Shown here: positions 34,463 to 44,379 of the stretch, piece by piece
Numbering within the stretch: position 1 is the stretch's first letter
How the letters are laid out: each line of letters begins with the position of its first letter
Origin: Cryptomeria japonica
Lineage: Eukaryota > Streptophyta > Pinopsida > Cupressales > Cupressaceae
DNA: 64,000 nt
Reading direction: 5' to 3'
NCBI RefSeq assembly: GCF_030272615.1
Contig: NC_081407.1
Coordinates: forward strand, 136,962,897-137,026,896
Notes under the pieces: generated by a model
Told to the model about the DNA's origin: nothing
The model's input: the letters and a program-made list of their open reading frames with translations, nothing else
Databases searched by the model: none
Translations under genes and position numbers: made by a program

Positions 34463-37400
34463 TCAGCTGGATCCCTGTAACAAGTGGGTTACAATCTGAA
34501 ATATGTCTGTCAGCACAAAGTTTAAGTTGTTAGTGAAACTTTCACTGTCTTTTAATGTTGCTTCTGTCCTTTGGATGGTACTGGTGAGTATGTGTATTTT
34601 CTCTTCCGGTGTCTTAAGTCTTGGAACAAGTGCCTCAGAAATCTCTTTTCTCAAAGAGATGAGGATGTCAAGTTTCGGACCAAGTCTACATTTCAGTTCC
34701 TTAGCCTTGTATTGTATTCTTTCCTTTTTCTTTTCCAATTTTTCAAGTTTTTCCTCAAAACCTGCAATTTCTTGCTCTATTACCGATATGGGTTCTGATG
34801 AACCAATGATATTGTCAACTATATCATTTATTTTTGTCTGTACTGTGCTGATCTCCTTCTCTATATCTGCTATCAAAATATTTGTCTTACATGTGTCTCT
34901 GTACAACTCCTTAAATTCCATTAAAGTTTTGTTTAGTGCCGGTAGGAGGGTGTCAATGTGTTTCATGCACTTCTTTATAGTCTCATCAAAGAATTTTTCT
35001 TTTTCCTTGTTCATTTTCTCATTTAATGTCCCCTCATTAATCTAATCAACTATCAAAAGATTGTCGGTGATGTATTTAGATAATGTGTCAAGTTGACTCA
35101 AAGAATCTTTATTTTCCACATTGCACTTGGGTGCAGTCAATTTCAATAAAGGAATTGTGTCATCAATAGCCTTATATGCAAGTGCATTGCAATCTGTGAT
35201 TTTCTTGATGGAATCCAATAAACCTCTGTTACATTTATCGGTCTGAATTCTATCATGGAAGAACCAGAAGATTATCCAACTACCTTAACAATCTACAATC
35301 CACTAGTGTGAGTAACCTCTTTGCTTGAGTTGTCCTTTGGTAGGTCAGTCTGTGTTTGCATCTCAACTAGCAAAGGTTTGGGTTTCTCTGTTGTTTCCAG
35401 TGGCACCGTCTCTATCTCAACCTTTTTCTCTTCATGCTTCTCAGAATGTACCTTTGTCAGTTTCTTTGTTCTTTCCATTGCCGGTTTCTCTGATTGTGCT
35501 TCAATATTATCTACTGGTTTCTCTATATGTACCTCTGAACTGTCTACTACTAATATCTCAGCATATTTTTCTATGTTATCAATCAGTTGCTCTAACTCAG
35601 TAGGTTTTTTCAGTATGTACATTAGTGGTATCTGTCTTTCCAGTATCCAGAGGATCAGTTGATTGTTCAATGTGTGTTTCAATCCCAATCTCAACATTTC
35701 CAACTGTGTCCTCAATATGTGTTTCTATAGTAATATCCTCAGTTGGTGGCTCAGTTGCCACATCTTTCTTCTCAGCAGTTTCCTTATCAACCACAATGTT
35801 TACTTCATGTGTGTCAATATTCACTGTAAATAATACCTTTGAATCAGGATTGGTGTCTTCATGTGTTGTCTCCATACTCTCAACATTATCTGTTACCGGT
35901 GGTGTATCAACAGTTTCAATCGGTGGAGTATCAGAAGGAGGTGGGGGCAATTTATCTGTTACTTTTATGCTCGGAGGACCATCTACCTTGCCTTTACCTT
36001 TATCCTTTTCCTTTTGATAGACTCTAAAAGTCTTTGGTCATTTAAGTTCTTCTTGCTTTTCCTTTTCCACAAAGAAAATATCCCATTTGTCTGTTGTTTC
36101 TTCAGTGATCTCATTCACTCTGCCAGCCATTAAAGCTACATGCCAGTGACCAGTGGAAAATATTATCCAGTTTGCCTCACTTATCAGTTCATCAATTTCT
36201 TTTGTTGATTTCACTGGGTGAACTGCAAGTAATTTTTCTACCTTTATCTTCTTGTCCAGTTCCACAATTGCTAACCTTTTTGAATCTAATCTTCTTTACA
36301 GGTCACTTGGTAAGTCATCTACAACTTCTATCAAAAATTTCTTGTAAATGTCTAAGTGTAGAATAACATTGTTTTCTATACTTTCCTTTTCCTCATTTGT
36401 AAAAGTACTATACAACTTGCTAACATTTGACAAGTTTCCATCTTCAATTATTTCATTCAAGAGATTGTCAAGTGGAGGGATAACTTATTTTTCCTTCTTC
36501 TTCCTTGGTGTTATTTTCTTTGTCAGAGGCCTTACAGCCTGTTGTTTCCTTCTTGTTCTCTTGGATGTAGGAGTGGGTACCGGTGAAGGTTTCCTTTTCC
36601 TTTCTACTCTCTGAAACTCTATTGGTATTTCACTATCAAAAGAGGTACCAACTAGTGAAAGATGTGTTTCCAGTTGTAATCCTTCTAAGTCACTCTCCTT
36701 GATACCAGTCATATTCAATATGTTTTCCTTAATTTCTCTTGCCTGTCTTGTTGCTTTTCTAATTGTTTGTTATGTTTTCTTTATTTGTTTCTGTGATTGA
36801 ACTTTGCTTTCAATAGTTTCTGCACTACCAAATATTTCTTCTGTTGGTTCTCTAGGGGCTTCAAGGAGGGCTTTAGCATATGTTTCTATTATGTTCTCAT
36901 CTGCCTCATAACCCATTTTAGTTACCCAAATTGTTCTAGGAACCACTGCCTCCATCCAGATTTCATCTTTCTTTATAACAAAGCATATTTCCTTTTGGTA
37001 TTTGTCAACTATGGATTGAGATAGTCTTTCCCTAATCTTCATTCTAGCCTTTAGTGCCTGAAAGTGTTCAATTATGTTCTTCTCCCTGCCATCTCCCATG
37101 TTGTTAAAGATATCCAAAAGTTGTTTTCCTACCGGTATGTCAAAACCAAATTCTTTTCTACCTACGTCTTTAGTGATGTATAGCAATAGACATACAAGTA
37201 AGTTACCAAATCTAAAGGTACCTTTCTTTTCTCCTTTGATTTTCTTCAGATTATCAATTAATTCATCTTTTAACCATTCACATATGTCAATCTTTACATT
37301 ATTGTTCACCAAGTCATAAGCACTCTTGATACATAAACTAGAAATAGAGTTTAATCTATTGGCATGTGTAGTCTTGTATCCTATAATCATGCTATTGAAT

Positions 37401-37954
37401 CTTACATTAATATCCTTTACATCATTTAGTCTCAAGGATCTGCTATCATGTGTTGCACCGGTTAGGGTCATCACAGTGTCGTTAGAGACCTTCTTTCCTT
37501 TTTTTGGTCTTCTACCGGTGGAAGGTAAGCCAGTCACTACTCTAACTACTTCTTTTGTAATCTTATGGATAGAATCTAGCCAAAAGAACTCCCCATGAAC
37601 TCTGCTAAGTACAATTCTTATAACTTCCTTGGGAAAATCAGGAATGCTAAGTATCTCCACAAAACCTAGGGTTTCAATTATCTTGTGTTCCAGTTTCACA
37701 TTACCATTTTCATCACAAATTACAGTCTTATACATGTTCATTATCTCATCAGCACCAAGTTCCTCAATATGACAATGTATGTAAATTCTAGGGTCTTTAG
37801 CATAAGCGACTCCTTTGGGTATTTTAGAAAATGCTAGTAGGGTATCATCCTGCTTCGCAACTTGGGGTATTATCTTAAATACGGGCCTAGGGCATTTAAC
37901 CACTTCAATTATAGTAGGGTTTGCAATGAATTTAGGTGCAGAGGAGGAAGCCAT
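34463..37954 (-). pseudogene. Element A ORF2: best preserved copy of the unknown protein
   Basis: About 1164 codons from ATG at 37954, nearly all in one frame with a handful of stops and one local frame shift near 35300-35700. The first 394 codons are open. Architecture: an N-terminal conserved domain of about 330 residues (IYIHCHIEELGADEIMNMYK, IVLSRVHGEFFWLDSIHKIT, LTGATHDSRSLRLNDV, MIIGYKTTHANRLN, MEAVVPR, KMGYEADEN); a Lys/Arg-rich linker resembling a nuclear localisation signal; a middle helical block with WDIFFVEKEKQEE; a Thr/Glu-rich acidic region; and a C-terminal coiled coil of about 180 residues ending FQIVTHLLQG. I recognise no catalytic motif. A distant link to plant-transposon 'Transposase_32'-type or plant-mobile-domain proteins is possible but unproven. 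Confidence 0.8.
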
Positions 37955-38364
37955 TGTATAAATACCTTAATCTGCCTTTAGGTTTGAATGCTTGAATGAT
38001 TTTGCTTCACTTCTCGTTGTGGATGCCTTCGCTCAAGTTTTTCACGCTCTAAGGATGTTTGAATGCTCGGTGAGTGAAAAGAGTGAAAAACACTTGCTTT
38101 ATAATGTCATTTCCTTCAATTGCCATAATAAATGCTTGTCGGTTAAGTGAAAACTTAACTCATCTACCAGTAAAGAAGCATTTCATCTTCTTACCATCAA
38201 CCGAGGGTAAACTAGCATGTTTTCAATTTGTTGCCATACCCCCAAGGGATTTCATTTTAGTTAGATGAAGAATCTCATGCTGGTGGAGTGATACTCTGTT
38301 CTACCAGTGAAGGAATAACTTCATTAACATTTTGATATGACTTTCTAATCCATTGTTTTGAAAA
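37955..38364 (-). promoter_or_regulatory. ORF1-ORF2 spacer of element A with TATA-like box
   Basis: TATAAAG on the minus strand at 38097-38103 lies about 145 bp before the ORF2 ATG. GTGAAGCAAAATC and AAGGTATTT (about 37967) match the spacer of C. A separate ORF2 transcript is an inference. Confidence 0.4.
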
Positions 38365-39357
38365 TTATTTCTTTACCTCATCAACCTTTTCTTTACCTTT
38401 CAAACTGGGTCCTTTGTTATTTGTCGGTGATGCCTTACTTCTACAAAATTTTGCAATATGTCCAATCTTGTTACAAGCATAACAAGTCACATTATTTTTT
38501 TGAATATCTTTTCCATATCCTATGTTGGTATGTGTTCTGCATTGATTAGATAAGTGTCCAAATCTTCCACAAACATAACATCTTACATTCATTCTGCAAT
38601 TTTCTGAATTGTGACCAATTTTGTTGCATTTAGAACATTAACTGGTGGGTGCATTAGTGTTCTGATAGTTTCTAGATCTACACTGATTTTCTCTATAACC
38701 AGACTTGTTACAGTTAAAGCATTTCCCATTAAATTTGTATGCATTAAATTATCTTACCAGTTTACTATGTTCATGATTGTTTGCAGTACCAGAGCTTTCA
38801 CCAACTTCAAAGCCAAGACCATTGGTATCTCCATTAGGTTTCTGATTTTTCAGCATGCCATCAAGTTCTTCTGAACTTTTCTTGAATTTCTCCTTATGTT
38901 GATTTGCAATAGCCAACTCATTTTCCAAGAAATCTTTCTGTCTCATGAGTTTAGTTTTATTATGTTCCAAATGAATTAGATCTGTCTTCAACATATCATT
39001 TTCATGATTGAGTCTTAGATTGTCATTTGTAGCATCATTGATAAGTCATCTTCATTCTTCTTTTTGTCTTCAATGTCTTTACAAAATCTTAGTCATATCT
39101 TGCATCTCATTCCTCAAGGTCGTATTTTCTTGTTTCATCTTGCCTACAAGATCATTAAGAGTTTCTTTTTCATCATCATCTTCCTACATCTTCTCATGAA
39201 GTTCTCTTCTTTTATTCCAGGCAATAGTATAATTCTCTTGAAGTCCTTGAATGATTTCATGTGCAGCCTTCAAATCATCTTCAAGTTTGATATTCTTCAA
39301 CTTTTCTACATCATAATCTACAAGAGGTGTTTCCAATTGCTTTCTCAAATTATCCAT
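38365..39357 (-). pseudogene. Element A ORF1: coiled-coil, four-knuckle Gag-like protein
   Basis: From the ATG at 39357 (MDNLRKQLETP) the protein is a coiled coil, then a NGDTNGLGFEVGESSGT motif (38800), then four CCHC-type knuckles: CFNCNKSGYRENQC (His replaced by Tyr), CSKCNKIGHNSENC, CYVCGRFGHLSNQC and CYACNKIGHIAKFC. Typical copia Gag has one knuckle and an N-terminal capsid domain with a WK motif. That domain is absent here. Frameshifts and stops interrupt the frame. The role would be RNA binding and particle formation. Confidence 0.8.
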
Positions 39358-39413
39358 CTGTACCAGTCTCAGAATCTCCCTCAAGTTGTTAGGCTTTTGA
39401 AAAAAAGAGGACC

Positions 39414-39429
39414 AGGCTCTGATACCAAT
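39414..39429 (-). promoter_or_regulatory. Primer-binding site of element A
   Basis: The minus strand reads ATTGGTATCAGAGCC directly after the LTR end (..CCTCACA), matching initiator tRNA-Met. The following leader (GTCCTCTTTTT..., TAACAACTTGAGG, GAGATTCT) is shared with element D. Confidence 0.9.
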
Positions 39430-40206
39430 TGTGAGGATTCCCAAAGATACTGAGAGGGGGGGGTGAATTAGTATCTAACTGGTTTACATATTTTCTAATC
39501 TTATTAAACAAATTGCATTTCAAAACAGTGTACCGGTAAACCAGAATTAATGTTGTAAATAAGAACAATAAGCACATCATAGAAAGCACACCATAACACA
39601 ATATTTTAATGAGGAAACCTGGTGTGGGAAAAATGTCGGTGGGATTTGTGACCCATAATATTCACTTACTGGCCAATAAATGAATATTACTTACAATAGG
39701 GGCCTGCACATGTAGGAAGGCCAACTGCCTAAAGCTCATTGCTTAATTACAAAAACGGAAGTCTCACTGAATTACAAAAATGGATTATACAAATCCAATA
39801 TCATGTACTACTTCAGTTTAGCATCTGATATGCCAGGTTCAATACTGGTTTAAGCTCATACAATAACCATAAACCTTACTCTAGAATCTGCATTTATATT
39901 CACATATTACTTCTGCAATAATCTAACCATGTTCGCATCTTTAATGATCTACAAGATCTCATACTTATATATGATTCCTATTACAATTCACCTTGTCGGC
40001 TTACAAAAGGATATTATAATTAAATACAAAATGTAATAAGCAAAATCTTGTTGACTGGTGTGTCGATAATCATCTTTGTTGCTACCAGTAAACTATTTGC
40101 CGGTGTAGAGTCTGCTGGTGGTGGTGCCTTAGGATTGCAAGGTTGCCATCAATGAAAATACCTTCAATAACCTACAATTTCTCATTGGAGTGTGCATTTG
40201 CCAACA
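39430..40206 (-). repeat. 5' LTR of element A
   Basis: 777 bp, TGTTGGCAAATG to CCTCACA on the minus strand, and the same family as both LTRs of G. The right flank is TTCCA (40207-40211), inside ORF1 of element B. Confidence 0.9.
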
Positions 40207-42036
40207 TTCCAGTTCTACTTCTACATTTCATAGCCACATGTCCATAATTGCTACATGTAGACACTCAAAATTGTCGTGTTTAATTAAATAAATATTTTAT
40301 TTATTTAATTATCTAAGCCTATTTCTTCTATTAATTAAATAAATTTTTATTTATTTAATTAATTCATTTATCCTCTTCTAGCCTTATTTCTTATTTAAAT
40401 AAATACATTTATTTATTTAAATTATCCCTTTCCTAAATTAAATAAATATTTTATTTATTTAATTGTCCTATTTCTTCTATTAATTAAATAAATCTTTATT
40501 TATTTAATTAATTCATTATCTTTTTCTACACATGACACATGTCATTCATCTCTTAATTCATACACTACCTACCCCTTTCATTATTTTATTATTTCCTTTA
40601 CCTACCCTCTAATCCTAGCCGACCTCTCTTTTTACACCTCTCAATCTTAACCCTCCATTTCATATTGTGTCTTCTATTTAAGGAGATGCTTTCTTCATTG
40701 TAAAACCCTAATGACTAATGACTAATGACTGATTTTGGGAGTACTTGGCTACACTACGATCCTACTTGCAACCACATTCCGTTCTTTGTTGAGCTCTTGT
40801 GCATACAAAAATCTGAGAGCAAATATATCAAGCAAGATCAATGGAGATAGGAAGAATGGAGATCAAAACCCTATTGGACATGTGATGGTATAATCTTTGT
40901 GATTTTGAGTTATTTGCATTGTCTTAGGTAATCTTCATATGTTATGGTGGATCTTTGTTCATTGCTAGGCTAGGGTTTAGTGGTTGGATTCATTTAGCCT
41001 TTCAATATTGTTATTATTGTTATCCATTTTCACCATATACACTACAAATTGTGCAATTCACATTTGTTACCTTTTCCATTTCAAATGGACTAAACCGGTT
41101 GACATAGGGTTTCTGCCAGTTCATGTTTCCCCAGTTGTCATAGGTTCTTCTCCAGTCACCATTAGGTCTTGGATTCATGTGAGGTGTCAAATTGTTTTCT
41201 CCATATCTACATTCAACTGATCTATGTCCATACATGTTGCATGTAAATCAGTGGCCTTCAAATCTCCTAGACACGTACCTAGTATTTGCATTATAACCTA
41301 TATTCTTATTAAGTCTACTTCTACAAACATTAGCAGTATGTCCAGGTTTATGACAAATAAAACAAATAGGTTTGAAAGCTTTCTTACCAGTAGGCTTATT
41401 AGCCTTAGGAGTAGTTTTACCTTTGTGTATGTTGCTCTTGGTACTGGAAGATTCTCCTTTCTCAGATGTATTGAAACCTAGTCCAGATGTGTCACCTTTC
41501 ATCCTTTGAGATTGGATCTTCTCATCTAGCATAGAAGAACTCTTATTGAACTTTTCCAGCTTTCCATTAGCCTCAGTGAGCTCTCTCGTAAGATCTTCAT
41601 TATGTTTTGTCAGAGTCTCTCTTAGAGATGTTGCCATTTCAAGATCTAGCTACAAAGCCTCCTTCTCTTCCTTCTCTTCATGCCAATGCTCATGCAAAGT
41701 TGCATTTTCTTGTTTGATCTTAGCAATGTCATGATCTCTTTCTTTTCTTAGGTCTTCAACTACCCTTCTTGCTTCAATCTCTTGGCTCATGCGGATGGTT
41801 AGGGATTCTAACTCTCTCCTCAGATTTAGCTTTTCACCATTCATTTTTTCAACTCCTTCATCCAATGCATCAATGTTAGCTTCGTCTAAAGAACTATTAT
41901 CAGATATCTCCAATATTTGCTCAGTCAGCTCTCTCCTTTTGACTTGTGAAGTTTTAAATCTGACCCTTAGGGTTTCAAGCTCTTCCTTGGTAGCGTCAAG
42001 CACTCTAGCCATCTCTAAATAACTCATATCCCCCAT
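40207..42036 (-). pseudogene. Element B ORF1: Gag-like coiled-coil and zinc-knuckle protein
   Basis: The best start is ATG at 42036 in a CACCATGG context (MGDMSYLEMARVL). Upstream TTG codons are less likely. A coiled coil of about 230 residues includes RMSQEIEARRVVEDLRKERD. An amber stop lies near 41650. Then come MLDEKIQSQRMKGDTSGLGF, a basic linker, CFICHKPGHTANVC and a damaged knuckle CNMYGHRSVEC. At 41046 the frame is interrupted by a solo LTR, and a short remainder (40207-40255) ends where element A inserted. N-terminal similarity to C ORF1 is clear. Confidence 0.82.
40256..41041 (+). mobile_element. Solo LTR with CTACA target duplication
   Basis: 786 bp from TGTAGACACT to CATATACA, flanked by CTACA at 40251-40255 and 41042-41046. 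It holds four inverted A/T repeats of the form TTAATTAAATAAAT/ATTTATTTAATTA, a TATA-like TATTTAAGG near 40674 and three copies of AATGACT at 40709-40729. The ends and palindromes resemble the gypsy LTR family at 16573, but the bodies differ. The orientation is taken from the TATA-like box and the TGTAG start. Confidence 0.93.
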
Positions 42037-42083
42037 GGTGACTTTAGGGTTTCCTTCCAAATGATTAATCCTTAAGGAAGTTT

Positions 42084-42098
42084 GGCTCTAATACCAAT
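42084..42098 (-). promoter_or_regulatory. Primer-binding site of element B
   Basis: ATTGGTATTAGAGCC on the minus strand after an LTR end TCTATCA, diverged by one base from the initiator tRNA-Met complement. Confidence 0.85.
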
Positions 42099-42712
42099 TG
42101 ATAGACTTATAAAGCACTGAGAGGGGGAGGTGAATTAGTGATAGAAAAAACAATACCACTTTAAACACAAATCAGTAAAGATAGTTAACTAGCTTACTTA
42201 ATAATATGCATGCAATCCAAAATGATATTAAAGAATCCACAATAAGTAAAACATCCACCATAACACGTGTTTATACGTGGAAAACCTAACTAGGAAAAAC
42301 CACAGTGAGATGGGACTCACAAGTTAACTATCTGCAGTAATAGGTAACTAACTGGTTAAGGTCTACAAAAGTGCTCTACTAGGAGTGAATCCCATTAAAG
42401 ATCCCAAAGCCCTATTAGGAGCTATACCCTATTAAAGGTAGTACCCTATTAGGAGTAACCTCAGTAGAGGATTTCAAACCCAAACTAATGGATCACCTTG
42501 TTAGAGCTTACCCGGTTAGGGGATTTGACTATTGTAGTGATTAGAAAACAATAAGTGGTGTGATATAGAAGTAGCACAACTTGCTTTAATAGATCCTCTT
42601 TTTCTCACTTAAAACTGCATCACCGACATACTCTGCTATGCCTTCAGTAAATCGCAACAACTTAACACTTCTATCTCGCATCATAAAAAATAGTTCATCA
42701 CAATGTCATTAT
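42099..42712 (-). repeat. 5' LTR of element B, R/U5 side only
   Basis: Shares with C's 5' LTR the poly-C end, the ACGTGGAAAACC/GGAAAAACCACAGTGAGATGG block and repeated CTACCNTATTAGGAG-like phrases. It is cut at 42712 by the terminus of element D, and the U3 side must lie beyond the window. Confidence 0.8.
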
Positions 42713-43168
42713 TGTTAGGACCCAGAGGCAACTAAGAGGGGGGGTGAATCAGTTGTTTATTAATTTCAACTCAAATATAACTTAACCAAACTTAGTTCTT
42801 AATACCGTTAAACTAAAATTAATTTCGGTAGATATTTTAATAGTTAATAACAGTATCGATAAAGTTTAATGCATGAAACAGAAAGATAAATGACATGCAC
42901 AATACATAACACAGATATTTGTACGTGGAAACCCTGTAAGGGGAAAAACCATGGTGGGAAACCTTACCCACAATCAAATGATACTACTGCAGATAGTATG
43001 TGTGTACAAATGGGGTTTGCACATGCAGAAAGGCCAACTGCCTAGAGCTCACTGCTCAATCACAAAATAGGAGTCACACTGACTACAATTGGATGGTTAA
43101 ATCCAATGATAATGTACTGCTCAAAATAACATCTTCATATGCTGGATTCAGTACCGGTTAAGCTCTAA
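42713..43168 (-). repeat. Element D 3' LTR, terminal segment
   Basis: Matches the start of D's 5' LTR at 63107-63565 (GTTAGGACCCA[A/G]AGGCAACT... through GTTAAGCTCTAA). It is separated from the rest of D's 3' LTR (50468-51025) by element C. The expected left flank duplication is ATTAT (42708-42712), and its partner is outside the window. Confidence 0.85.
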
Positions 43169-43824
43169 CAAGTGTTTGATCTATCTAATAGCACAAACTG
43201 CTTGGTTAGATCCAGTACTGCTCACAGTTAATGCATTCCAACATTACTTCAGTCTTCTCTATCTCTCTCTCAGTTACAACTTGATCTTCTCAGATAAGAT
43301 CGTTCTTCCAACAACTCAACATCCACCTTAAACCCTAGCACAACATTAACCCTTTCAGCAACACCTTAAAACCCTAGACATGATGTCCTTTTAAAGGAAT
43401 CTGATTTCATGTCAGTCCAATAGGATTACATTACAATTTCCTAGGTTCAATGAATCTAGACATACTCAGTAACATGACACAAAAAGCACCGTCAATGTGT
43501 CAGTACCATCAAACAATTGGTGGATTGGTAACTCATCACAGAGTATTACCAGTTCATACAAAATACCAGTTGCTGGTTTGACAAAAATGAAGACTGGTAA
43601 GAATGTGTTGTGCCGCTTTGCTCCCTCGTACCACTTGAGATCTACGAACCGCTTGGGGTTGACATGCTGCTTCAAACTGGGAAACATATTCTACAAAATC
43701 ACCAATAGTCTAAAGACTAGAATACAACATACCGGTTGAGCTCTAGCTCATACATATAAAGGGGATCTCAATACAAGTGTGTATCCATCAATGACAATCA
43801 CAACATAAACATCAAAAATGCCAA
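43169..43824 (-). repeat. Element C 3' LTR, U3 side only
   Basis: Matches 49790-50467 of C's 5' LTR (TGTTGGCATTTTTGATG... to CAAGTGTTTGATC). The last ~470 bp present in the 5' LTR are gone, and about 30 bp of D's LTR are missing at the same junction, so a deletion removed both. Confidence 0.85.
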
Positions 43825-44379
43825 CAATCTCCCCCTTTGGCATTGATGGCAACACTTAGGAAAGTAACATTTTGACATCTAAGTGTTTTACAACAAAAAC
43901 TTGCCATTAATAAAATTGCTCCCCCTAAGCATATACACTATCCCTTAATCAACACAGTGTATAGCAATTTTGCATACATAGCATAATCATTGAGACATCA
44001 GAGCATATAGCATATATCAAAACATATATCAAAATTTCAAAAACAGATGCTTCTCCCCCTGTATCAAAAGATCAAAATTTTCAAACCAAAAATAGATACT
44101 TCTCCCCCTTTGCCAACAATGACAAATTATCGTTGAAAAACCCTGTTTCCATATATATATAAAAGTTTGTGACAATAATGAATAATACTTGTCAAAAACT
44201 GATTTATAGTCCTACAAAAATTGTTTCATGGATAGCGACCAGGAATCAAGTAAGGAGGTTGCCACTTCTTTCTCGGTTTGCATCTGGGATACCTGTTCCT
44301 CCATGGCATCAACTATGCTTAGTTCCTACGTAACTGTCAGGGCATCGAGGTTCAGATAGCACTTCTGAAGAATTTGCAG
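43825..44379 (-). promoter_or_regulatory. Polypurine tract and 3' UTR of element C
   Basis: The PPT is at 43825-43840 (CCAAAGGGGGAGAT on the minus strand). The following ~540 bp up to the ORF2 end contain three extra AGGGGGAG-like purine tracts (43920, 44053, 44105) and no gene. Confidence 0.8.

Noticed and set aside
35321-36017. Plus-strand Ser/Val-rich ORFs opposite A's ORF2
   Set aside because: Antisense shadows of the Thr/Glu-rich acidic region. The minus strand is the conserved coding strand.
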